Positions 17,778 to 26,016 of a DNA stretch of 64,000 nucleotides are shown here, piece by piece. The stretch lies in the NCBI RefSeq assembly GCF_002285415.1, contig NZ_NSBU01000006.1, positions 1 to 64,000 on the forward strand, written 5' to 3'. This DNA comes from Actibacterium pelagium (GTDB lineage: Bacteria; Pseudomonadota; Alphaproteobacteria; Rhodobacterales; Rhodobacteraceae). The position numbers were made by a program, and so were the translations under genes. A model generated the notes under the pieces. The model saw only the letters and a list, made by a program, of their open reading frames with translations. It did not search any database and was not told where the DNA came from. Within the stretch, counting starts at the first letter, position 1. Each line of letters starts with the position of its first letter.

Positions 17778-17802
17778 AATATTTTGACGCGCGGAAAATA
17801 TT
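17778..17802. promoter_or_regulatory. Palindromic operator upstream of the LacI-type regulator
   Basis: A 25-base inverted repeat, AATATTTT and AAAATATT flanking GACGCGCGG, lies 53 bases upstream of the regulator start. Its CGCGCG centre matches the smoE operator. A further TTTGACGCG half-site follows at about 17816-17823. Autoregulation is inferred. Confidence 0.55.
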
Positions 17803-17954
17803 AGGAAAAAATTGTTTGACGCGAAAGTTAAATTTTTTTGACGAAGACGCTGGGGTGCAGCAGGAGCCATTTTTTAAATGCCGCCCAAACTTGTGCAATT
17901 TTTCGCGGAAATAGGGGCAAAGCCTTCGCTCATGCGCTCCCGTTGGGTTTAATG

Positions 17955-19514
17955 TCAGAACAGCCCGCCGAGCCCGAGAAGTTGCACGATTGAAGCGGTA
18001 AAGCGACGCGCGCCAGAGGCCCCTGGTTCAGCTGTGCGGGTCTTGGCGTCGACCTTGCCTGGCAAGATCCACTCAAGCTGCCCGGTTTCACTTTGAACAA
18101 CCTCGTAAACCTGGCCAAGGGCAATTGGATTTGCGCGTCTCAGCACCCACTCGCTGAACGCCCGATCACGTATGACTAAGCTCGTTTCCGCGTTGTTCTT
18201 AACCGAAACGGGGTCGAAATTCATTGTTGTGACGATGGTTTCTCGGCGATCAATGACGGTCAGCTTTGAATGGAGTGTGGAGCGGATCCGCTCCTCACCC
18301 GGCAAGCCCGTCGCTTTTGGATGCAACTCGTAGATTTTGACACCGGCTTGCAGCAGTTTTTCCCGGAATGGGGCGTATCCCCCGTGGACCGCAGCATGGT
18401 TTGTAGAGGCGAGAGAATTCGTAACTATAGTCACATTAACGCCCCTCTTTGCCGCTTGGGTTAGTGCGTCCAAGCCATAGTTTTGGGGGATCAAGTATGG
18501 GGTAATAAACGTGATTTCATTCCGTGCTTTCGCAATAGACTGAAGATGATGTGCTACGACCAAGAACGGCCCTTCTGATCTGTCGTTACGCAACTTCAAG
18601 GGTCGGTCGGCCACCAAATTGGTTTGAACAGAAAAATTGGGAAGTTGTCGCGGAAGAAGACTTAGGTCTTCGCGGAGAAGATCTGGGTATTTCTCCGTTT
18701 GGGCCTCGACAGTGCGGCGGGCAATCAAAGGCTCTAACCGGTCGAATTGTGCGCCAAAGTCGATGTTTTCATACTTCCCGACCGGCACCGACCAAATGTC
18801 TTTCCAATATTCTTCAAATATTTTGGCCAATCCGGCGATTTGTCGTCCTTCGAGCAAAACATCGAAGTCAATAAATTCGGATCTGTCGTCGTCGCGAAAA
18901 TACTCATCTCCTATGTTTCTGCCCCCAATAATGGCGCGTTGTTGGTCGGCGAGAATGACCCGGCTATGTTTGCGTCTGCTCACCCGGTCAAACTCTAGAA
19001 CGAACCCCATGCTGGTTGTGCTGAACCGAGAGAGAGGATTGAATATCCGGACTTCTATGTTGGGGTGATGATCCATGACCATCAGGCGGCCAGCGGTAGA
19101 TCGGTTAAATAGGTCGTCAACCAACAACCGGACTTTTACACCGCGTTTTGCAGCTTTGAGTATCCGGTCTACGAACAAGAAACCCGCGTGGTCTTGCCGA
19201 ATGATAAAAGCACTAACGTCCAGCCGGTGTTTGGCTTCGTCAATCAGTTTAAGCCGCGCAAAGAGGGCATCATCTCCGTCGGCCAGAGGAGTAACGCGGG
19301 CCGTCGAAGAGGAAGTGATTTGATCCTTCGTGGGAGGGGCAGAGGCCATGACGGCCGACGACGTGCTAAGGCTGGCAGGTTGATCTGAAGATTTGGGAAT
19401 TGGCGTGTAGGTGCAACCAGCTGTGGCCATCACTAAACCTACAAGCAGGCCGGCTAACCGTTTCCCGGCCAAGCAGGGTCCACCGTTTTTAGATTTTTCG
19501 CCCCCCGAGACCAT
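17955..19514 (-). CDS. Phospholipase D-like (cardiolipin synthase-type) lipoprotein
   Basis: The 519-residue protein has a hydrophobic N-terminus ending TAGC at Cys34, a plausible though non-optimal lipobox. Two PLD active-site motifs are present: H182-S-R184 followed by D189 and GGRN, and H414-S-K416 followed by D421. The first has Arg in place of the usual Lys. Conserved blocks GGRNIGDEYF and FITPYLIPQNYG place it with phospholipase D family/cardiolipin-synthase-like envelope proteins, acting on phosphodiesters at the outer or inner membrane. GGAG upstream of the ATG at 19514 supports the start. The gene is AT-richer than its neighbours and is divergent from a TetR-type regulator, suggesting a transferred pair. 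Confidence 0.85.
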   Translation of the reverse strand: MVSGGEKSKNGGPCLAGKRLAGLLVGLVMATAGCTYTPIPKSSDQPASLSTSSAVMASAPPTKDQITSSSTARVTPLADGDDALFARLKLIDEAKHRLDVSAFIIRQDHAGFLFVDRILKAAKRGVKVRLLVDDLFNRSTAGRLMVMDHHPNIEVRIFNPLSRFSTTSMGFVLEFDRVSRRKHSRVILADQQRAIIGGRNIGDEYFRDDDRSEFIDFDVLLEGRQIAGLAKIFEEYWKDIWSVPVGKYENIDFGAQFDRLEPLIARRTVEAQTEKYPDLLREDLSLLPRQLPNFSVQTNLVADRPLKLRNDRSEGPFLVVAHHLQSIAKARNEITFITPYLIPQNYGLDALTQAAKRGVNVTIVTNSLASTNHAAVHGGYAPFREKLLQAGVKIYELHPKATGLPGEERIRSTLHSKLTVIDRRETIVTTMNFDPVSVKNNAETSLVIRDRAFSEWVLRRANPIALGQVYEVVQSETGQLEWILPGKVDAKTRTAEPGASGARRFTASIVQLLGLGGLF

Positions 19515-19626
19515 ATCCTCTCCGCTGAAAATATAATCACTGATTAATTAATATACATTGAAAATAATCGGCGATCAATTTATTAAATAAACTGCGATTT
19601 AACCTACAGAAACCAAACAAAAATCC
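19515..19626. promoter_or_regulatory. AT-rich divergent promoter region (PLD lipoprotein / TetR)
   Basis: The 112 bases between the two divergent start codons are very AT-rich (for example TGATTAATTAATATAC and TTTATTAAATAAA) and must carry both promoters. The TTAATTAA palindrome around 19542-19549 is a candidate regulator site, but AT-rich DNA gives such palindromes easily. Confidence 0.4.
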
Positions 19627-20244
19627 ATGGCGAGACGCTCTGATCACAGTCGACATGAGTTGAGAAAAATGATCCTCGATGCTACGCGAAGCCTTGTCGA
19701 GAAGGAAGGTTATTCAAAAGTTTCGATTCGCAAAATAACGAACGAGGTCGGTTACACATCGGGGACCTTGTACCTTGTTTTCAAAGATATTGATGAGCTC
19801 CTTCTGGAACTGCACATTGAAACTCTGGAAAGACTGCACGCCCTACTTCATGCCATTCCTATGACCGGCGACCCCGAGGCCGATCTGCTGAAGCTTTCAG
19901 ATGGCTACTCAGAATTCACGAAGGAAAACAGGAACCTTTGGAATGCGTTGTTCGAGCATAAAATTGAAGATGGGAAAGTTCTGCCGGAAAGGTACGACAG
20001 GGCTATTTTCAAATTGATTGACTTGGCAATTGAAGCGATCCGACCTCTGTATCAAGGCGGAAGCGACGAGGACATTATCCACGATGCACGCGTTTTATGG
20101 GCGAGCCTCTATGGGATTTTGTCTTTGGATGCCTCCAAGAAACTATCCAGATATGAAGACACACAGTCTTTTATAGCTTCCTTGATCAAAAACTACGTTG
20201 CAGGCATTCGTTCTAACCTGTCTGACGCCAGCATCTCACTGTAA
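19627..20244 (+). CDS. TetR-family transcriptional regulator (WHG C-terminal domain)
   Basis: The 205-residue protein has an N-terminal HTH (MILDATRSLVEKEGYSKVS, GYTSGTLYLVFKDIDELLLE) and a ligand domain with LWASLYGILSL near residue 156, the hallmark of the WHG-type TetR C-terminus. It is divergent from the phospholipase D-like lipoprotein gene, its most likely target. The ligand is unknown. Confidence 0.88.
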   Translation: MARRSDHSRHELRKMILDATRSLVEKEGYSKVSIRKITNEVGYTSGTLYLVFKDIDELLLELHIETLERLHALLHAIPMTGDPEADLLKLSDGYSEFTKENRNLWNALFEHKIEDGKVLPERYDRAIFKLIDLAIEAIRPLYQGGSDEDIIHDARVLWASLYGILSLDASKKLSRYEDTQSFIASLIKNYVAGIRSNLSDASISL

Positions 20245-20348
20245 GCGTGGATGTCTCTTTTGACGCGCAGACATGATTGTTGTGGCGCCTGCTGACTATT
20301 ACACGCCAAGTGTCATAGATTGTTGGTAAAGTTGCCGAATGGGATGGT

Positions 20349-21263
20349 CTAAAGACCTTCGGCCCGTACGACATTATCGACCGCGATTGAAAAGACTTGC
20401 TGCTCTGGTGAAAGGTTTGCGTTGGCGCGGGCCATAAGGCCCACGGGCCCCTTCGTGATGGCCGTGTCAAAGGGTAGCCTGATCAGGCGGCCGTCATTGA
20501 TTTCGTTGGCAACAACACCTGAAGAGATGACCCATATCGCGTCGGTTTGTCGGGTATAGACGCGCCCAAAGGCACCGGACACGGTCTCCATCTTGTTGGG
20601 AAGATCCCCGACGCCGTGGGCGATCAGAAATCTCTCAACCATCGGCCGAATGGCCGAGTTCTCGGAGGGGTAGACCACTTGCCACTCGCCAATCCGCGAA
20701 AGGTTGGGGTCGTCCAAAAGCGGATGTCCAGGACGCACTACGAAATCCACGGTTTCGTTATAAAGCTGGGTAAATGCGATCCCTTTCATCATGTCTGGCG
20801 GCGCCAGACGTCCGATGACGACATCCAGCTCACCATCGCGCAGTTTCTGGATCAGATAGTTGATGGGCCCGTCTGAAATCTGAAGTGTGCTGCCGGATGA
20901 CAGGTCAGAGTATTCCCGCGCCACCAAAGGCATCAACCGTGCCGCAACCGATGGCAGAGCCCCGACCTTAACCCGGGCCGCGCCTGCTTTTCCTTGCTGT
21001 TCGACCCCATCCAAGCCCTGTTGCAAGGCAGCAAGGCTCATCTCGGCGAAGTGCAGAAAGACCTCTCCCTGTTTGGTAAGCGAAATTCCGGCCCGGCTGC
21101 GTGACATTAGTTCTGCGCCAAGAATCTCTTCCAACTCTTTCAACGTTTTCGAGATCGCAGGCTGTGTCAGAAACAGCCGTTCGGCGGCAAGTTTCAAACT
21201 TTCTTGCCGACTGATTTCCACAAAACACTGGATATGGCGGAATTTAATGCGGCGATCGACCAT
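20349..21263 (-). CDS. pcaQ: LysR-type activator of protocatechuate genes
   Basis: The 304-residue LysR protein has an N-terminal winged HTH (SLKLAAERLFLTQPAISKTLKELEEILG) and an effector domain beginning around residue 90 (VKVGALPSVAARLMPLVAREY). Its divergent position beside pcaDCHG and its length match PcaQ, the activator responding to beta-carboxymuconolactone or related pathway intermediates. It presumably binds the 108-base intergenic region shared with pcaD. Confidence 0.92.
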   Translation of the reverse strand: MVDRRIKFRHIQCFVEISRQESLKLAAERLFLTQPAISKTLKELEEILGAELMSRSRAGISLTKQGEVFLHFAEMSLAALQQGLDGVEQQGKAGAARVKVGALPSVAARLMPLVAREYSDLSSGSTLQISDGPINYLIQKLRDGELDVVIGRLAPPDMMKGIAFTQLYNETVDFVVRPGHPLLDDPNLSRIGEWQVVYPSENSAIRPMVERFLIAHGVGDLPNKMETVSGAFGRVYTRQTDAIWVISSGVVANEINDGRLIRLPFDTAITKGPVGLMARANANLSPEQQVFSIAVDNVVRAEGL

Positions 21264-21307
21264 TTGTTTTCCAAATATTGCAACTAAAAAGCAAAATAAG
21301 TCATTTT

Positions 21308-21324
21308 TATTGCAAAATACAATA
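21308..21324. promoter_or_regulatory. Candidate PcaQ-binding inverted repeat
   Basis: TATTG-N7-CAATA lies midway between divergent pcaQ and pcaD and contains a T-N11-A core, as expected for LysR sites. The surrounding DNA is AT-rich, so chance symmetry is possible. Confidence 0.45.
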
Positions 21325-21371
21325 TTTTAAGCTGCTAGGAAGAGATAAGATCAACAGACATTCAGGAGGGC

Positions 21372-22163
21372 ATGATGCAGATCGTCAACTTGCAGACCGT
21401 AGCGCTGCATGTCCGTGTGGATGGGCCGGAAGACGGTGTCCCTGTGGTCTTTGGCAATTCCTTGGGAACGGATCTGCGGCTCTGGGACAAAGTGGTGCCG
21501 CTGCTTCCGTCAGGTTTGAGGGTTATCCGTTTTGACAAACGGGGGCACGGCCTGTCGGACTGCCCTGCCGCGCCTTATTCAATGGACCAGTTGGTTGGTG
21601 ATACAGAGGCCCTGTTGGATCAGCTGGGGGTTTCAGGGTGCGCCTTTGTCGGTCTTTCTATCGGTGGAATGATTGCCCAGAAACTGGCGGCGCGCCGTCC
21701 TGATCTGATTGCGTCGCTTGTTCTATCCAACACCGCTGCCAAAATGGGTGACGCTTCGATGTGGAAGGACCGCATTTCAGCCATCCAAGCCGGCGGTATC
21801 GAAGCTTTGGCCGATCCGATCATGGAACGCTGGTTTTCTGCTGAATTTTTGGCCTCGGACGAATTGGCAGCTTGGCGCAATATGCTGACCCGCACCCCGC
21901 GTGAAGGTTATATCGGTTGCTGTCATGCAATCGCTGGCACCGATCTGTCCGAAGCGACGTCTAAACTGACCCAGCCCACGCTGGGGATTGCAGGTTCGGA
22001 AGATGGTGCAAGCCCGCCAGAACTGGTCGAGGGCACCATTGCGATGATCAAGGGCGCCTCTTGCCACACGATTGAAGGCGCAGGCCATTTGCCCTGCGTC
22101 GAGCGGCCCACCGAATACGCGGCGCTTTTAACAGCCTTCCTGAAGGAGCTTGGCCATGTCTGA
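21372..22163 (+). CDS. pcaD: 3-oxoadipate enol-lactonase
   Basis: The 263-residue alpha/beta hydrolase has a nucleophile elbow GLSIGGMIAQ (Ser near 103) and a C-terminal GAGHLPCVERP catalytic His. It hydrolyses 3-oxoadipate enol-lactone to 3-oxoadipate. Position as first gene after the PcaQ divergence, followed by pcaC, is typical. AGGAGG precedes the ATG pair; translation could start at either Met. Its end overlaps pcaC by 8 bases. Confidence 0.93.
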   Translation: MMQIVNLQTVALHVRVDGPEDGVPVVFGNSLGTDLRLWDKVVPLLPSGLRVIRFDKRGHGLSDCPAAPYSMDQLVGDTEALLDQLGVSGCAFVGLSIGGMIAQKLAARRPDLIASLVLSNTAAKMGDASMWKDRISAIQAGGIEALADPIMERWFSAEFLASDELAAWRNMLTRTPREGYIGCCHAIAGTDLSEATSKLTQPTLGIAGSEDGASPPELVEGTIAMIKGASCHTIEGAGHLPCVERPTEYAALLTAFLKELGHV

Positions 22164-22533
22164 CAAATTCGAACAGGGCATGAAGGTCCGCCGCTCGGTC
22201 CTTGGTGACGCGCATGTCGATCGGGCCGAGGCCAAAAAGACGGACTTTGACGAGCCGTTCCAGACCCTCATCACCGAAGGGGCCTGGGGGACTGTCTGGG
22301 CCAGTGATGGGATCAGCCCTCGGGAACGGTCGATGCTGACGTTGGCGCTTTTGGCCGCGCTTGGAAACTTTGAAGAAATACCGATGCATATCCGTGCCTC
22401 GGCCCGAACCGGGGCCAGCAAGCAGGACGTGCTAGAAGCCTTTCAACATGTGGCGATCTATGCCGGGGTGCCCCGTGCCAACCACGCGCTGAAACTGGCC
22501 AAAGAGACTTATGCAGAAATGGAAAAGGAATAA
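22156..22533 (+). CDS. pcaC: 4-carboxymuconolactone decarboxylase
   Basis: The 125-residue CMD-family protein decarboxylates 4-carboxymuconolactone to 3-oxoadipate enol-lactone. Family features include SPRERSMLTLALLAALGNFEEI and HVAIYAGVPRANHAL. The ATG at 22156 is chosen over an upstream TTG because AAGGAG lies ~8 bases before it. It overlaps pcaD and precedes pcaH by 45 bases with its own AAGGAG. Confidence 0.94.
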   Translation: MSDKFEQGMKVRRSVLGDAHVDRAEAKKTDFDEPFQTLITEGAWGTVWASDGISPRERSMLTLALLAALGNFEEIPMHIRASARTGASKQDVLEAFQHVAIYAGVPRANHALKLAKETYAEMEKE

Positions 22534-22551
22534 CCGGGAAACGCGCTATAA

Positions 22552-23307
<756 letters not shown>

Positions 23308-23309
23308 TC

Positions 23310-23930
23310 ATGGTACAGAAACTGGACTATCTACAGGAAACCCCGTCGCAAACCGCAGGCCCCTATGTTCACATTGGTCTTGCGCCCGGTGCCGCTGGGT
23401 TTGAGATCTACAAGCACGAGCTGGGCTGGGATATCGCCGGGCCGAATGCCAAGGGCGAGCGTATTCGCGTCGAAGGCCTTGTGATCGACGGAACCGGTTC
23501 TCCGGTCAAGGACGTGCTTCTGGAAGCATGGCAGGCCAATAGCGACGGCAATTATGCGCACCCCGAAGGCGGCGGTGACGTAGAAGAAGGCTTTCGCGGT
23601 TGGGGCCGCGTGATCACCAATTTTGAAACCGGTGAATGGGCTTTTGAGACCGTAAAACCGGGCCGCACCCAAGGCCGGAACGTTGGCGTTCAAGCGCCGC
23701 ATATCAACCTGTGGATCGTGGCTCGCGGGATCAATGTCGGTCTTAGCACCCGCCTGTACTTCGAAGACGAAGTCGAGGCCAACGCCGCAGATCCGGTGCT
23801 GAACATCATCGAGTGGGAACGCCGCCGTGCGACCCTGATCGCCAAACGATCCGAGCGCGACGGACAGATCGTCTATCGCTTCGACATCAAACTTCAGGGT
23901 GAAGACGAGACGGTTTTCTTCGACATCTGA
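23310..23930 (+). CDS. pcaG: Protocatechuate 3,4-dioxygenase, alpha subunit
   Basis: The 206-residue alpha chain has the same beta-sandwich as PcaH (LLEAWQANSDGNYAHPEGG, VQAPHINLWIVARGIN) but lacks the full iron ligand set. It begins with TPSQTAGPYVHIGLAP, typical of PcaG. It forms the (alpha-beta)n dioxygenase with PcaH. Confidence 0.95.
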   Translation: MVQKLDYLQETPSQTAGPYVHIGLAPGAAGFEIYKHELGWDIAGPNAKGERIRVEGLVIDGTGSPVKDVLLEAWQANSDGNYAHPEGGGDVEEGFRGWGRVITNFETGEWAFETVKPGRTQGRNVGVQAPHINLWIVARGINVGLSTRLYFEDEVEANAADPVLNIIEWERRRATLIAKRSERDGQIVYRFDIKLQGEDETVFFDI

Positions 23931-23939
23931 ACCCTACGG

Positions 23940-23966
23940 CGCCGCCCTTACTTCCTGGGGGCGGCG
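23940..23966 (+). other. Intercistronic hairpin between pcaG and the BKACE gene
   Basis: CGCCGCCC at 23940-23947 pairs with GGGCGGCG at 23959-23966, with an 11-base loop. It starts 9 bases after the pcaG stop. No T-tract follows, so it probably protects or attenuates the message rather than ends it. Confidence 0.6.
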
Positions 23967-23989
23967 TCACTAACTATTGGACGCGCGAC

Positions 23990-24835
23990 ATGACCAAACC
24001 CTGCATTATCTGCTGTGCCATCACGGGCTCTTTGCCCCGCAAGGAAAACAATCCGGCTGTACCGATTTCGGTTGAAGAGCAGGTGGAATCCACCCACGAA
24101 GCCTTTGAGGCCGGCGCCAGCATCGTCCATGCCCATGTGCGCAACGATGACGAGACGCCGACTTCGGACCCAGAGAAATTCGCGCGCTTGAAAGAAGGGC
24201 TGGAAAAGCACTGCCCGGGGATGATCATCCAATTCTCGACCGGTGGCCGCTCTGGCGCGGATAAAGAGCGTGGCGGGATGCTGCCTCTTCGCCCTGACAT
24301 GGCGTCGCTGTCTGTCGGGTCGAACAACTTTCCGACGCGCGTGTACCAGAACAGCCCCGACCTTGTAGAATGGCTGGCAAGTGAGATGCGAACCTATAAC
24401 GTCAAGCCCGAGATCGAGGCCTTTGACCTGTCCCACATCCATCAGGCCGCTGCGATGAATGCTGACGGCCGGATCCCGGGCGAGCTTTACGTGCAGTTCG
24501 TCATGGGCGTTAAAAACGCGATGCCCGTTGACCGCCCCTCGTTCGATTTCTTTATCGAAACCGTTAAGCGCCTAACGCCTAATGCAGAATGGTGTGCAGC
24601 CGGGGTTGGCCGCTATCAGATCACGGTAAACGAATGGTGCGTGGCCGAAGGTGGTCACTGCCGAACCGGACTTGAAGACAATGTGCGTATCGACAAGGAC
24701 ACGCTGGCCCCGTCGAACGCCGCACTGGTCAAGCGAGTGGTTGATCTTTGCGACAAGTACGAACGCCCGGTTGCAACGTGGCAGCAAGCCCGGGAAATTC
24801 TGGGGCTTCAGCAGCCCGGCTCGACAAACGCCTGA
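23990..24835 (+). CDS. Beta-keto acid cleavage enzyme (BKACE, DUF849) in the pca operon
   Basis: The 281-residue protein has the Zn-binding H47-A-H49 in IVHAHVR and the GGHCRTGLEDN block (H223, R225, E229) of the 3-keto-5-aminohexanoate cleavage (Kce) family. These enzymes condense a beta-keto acid with acetyl-CoA to give acetoacetate plus a new acyl-CoA. Placed between pcaG and pcaB, its likely substrate is 3-oxoadipate, giving acetoacetate and succinyl-CoA and making PcaIJ and PcaF dispensable; neither is present nearby. The family assignment is firm; the substrate is inferred from context. Confidence 0.88.
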   Translation: MTKPCIICCAITGSLPRKENNPAVPISVEEQVESTHEAFEAGASIVHAHVRNDDETPTSDPEKFARLKEGLEKHCPGMIIQFSTGGRSGADKERGGMLPLRPDMASLSVGSNNFPTRVYQNSPDLVEWLASEMRTYNVKPEIEAFDLSHIHQAAAMNADGRIPGELYVQFVMGVKNAMPVDRPSFDFFIETVKRLTPNAEWCAAGVGRYQITVNEWCVAEGGHCRTGLEDNVRIDKDTLAPSNAALVKRVVDLCDKYERPVATWQQAREILGLQQPGSTNA

Positions 24836-24876
24836 TTTTCTCCGACTATCGCGCCAACTTCACTTCGGAGACTGCT

Positions 24877-25935
24877 GTGAATCCGCTTACACAGACCAAT
24901 CGCTATTTCTCTGCTCTGTTCGAAGATACCGAGGTGTCAGACGCGTTTGGAACCAAGAGAACCTTGGGGCATTTCCTGGCCTTTGAGATCGCTTTGACCG
25001 AAGGCTTGGCGAAAAGCGGCGCTGTAGATGGGGCGGTTGCAGGGGCGGCTATCGAAAAGATGAAAAGCTTCGCTCCGGACATTGCCGCGATTGAAGCGAA
25101 GTGCCCGACAGATGGCTTGGCTGTGCCTGAGTTCGTGCGCCAGCTTAAGACCTATCTGGGTTCTGAGTTGACGCCAGCGGTGCACATCGGTGGCACTTCT
25201 CAGGACCTGATCGACACGGCAACCGTGCTGACACTGAAAGAGATCAACGGGGTTTTCACCACGCGTTTGGACTGTGCCATCGACGGCATCGCCCGTTTGA
25301 TCTCGGAACATGGTGACAACACCATTATGGGGCGGACCCGTATGCAGGCCGCCTTGCCGATAACAGTGAAGCATCGGCTGGAAAGCTGGATCGCACCGTT
25401 GCGACAGCACCAAGATCGTCTGGCGGCCATGCGTCCCAAACTGGAAGTCTTGCAATTCGGCGGCGCCACCGGTGATCGAAGCGCTAACGGCGACAAAGCA
25501 GCACTGATTGGCGCAGTGATGGCCGAGCAGCTTGGTCTGACTGACCCCGGACGCTCTTGGCACAATGACCGTTCCCGTCTTGTTGATTATGCCGGTTGGC
25601 TGTCGATGGTTTCGGGCAGCCTTGGCAAAATCGGGCAGGATATTTGCCTGATGGCCCAGCAAGGCGTTGATGAGATTGCGCAATCCGGCGGAGGATCCAG
25701 TTCCGCCATGGCGCATAAGCAGAACCCGGTGACGGCGGAAATGTTGGTGTCACTTGCACAATACAATGCGGGGCAGGTGTCGTTGATGCACAACGCGCTA
25801 ATGCATGAACAGGAACGTTCCGGCGTGGCTTGGACGCTGGAGTGGATGGTGCTTCCGGCCATGGCCTGCACCACCGGGAAAGCCCTGCAATTGGCAGACC
25901 GTCAGCTTTCTGCGATTACGCGGATTGGTTCCTGA
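24877..25935 (+). CDS. pcaB: 3-carboxy-cis,cis-muconate cycloisomerase
   Basis: This fumarase/aspartase-superfamily enzyme carries the signature GGSSSAMAHKQNP near residue 270. It converts 3-carboxymuconate to 4-carboxymuconolactone. The frame is open further upstream into the BKACE gene, but a GTG at 24877 preceded by CGGAG gives the expected N-terminus (NPLTQTNRYFSALFEDTEV) and 352 residues, a usual alphaproteobacterial length. It is the last gene of the operon; the convergent acyl-CoA ligase gene ends 81 bases away. Confidence 0.93.
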   Translation: MNPLTQTNRYFSALFEDTEVSDAFGTKRTLGHFLAFEIALTEGLAKSGAVDGAVAGAAIEKMKSFAPDIAAIEAKCPTDGLAVPEFVRQLKTYLGSELTPAVHIGGTSQDLIDTATVLTLKEINGVFTTRLDCAIDGIARLISEHGDNTIMGRTRMQAALPITVKHRLESWIAPLRQHQDRLAAMRPKLEVLQFGGATGDRSANGDKAALIGAVMAEQLGLTDPGRSWHNDRSRLVDYAGWLSMVSGSLGKIGQDICLMAQQGVDEIAQSGGGSSSAMAHKQNPVTAEMLVSLAQYNAGQVSLMHNALMHEQERSGVAWTLEWMVLPAMACTTGKALQLADRQLSAITRIGS

Positions 25936-26016
25936 ATCTCAGGCGCTGGGCGGAAAAGGGGTAAATAGGGCCCCAAGCATTCGCCATCGCCACGTTTCCA
26001 GACGGTTTGCGGGATC

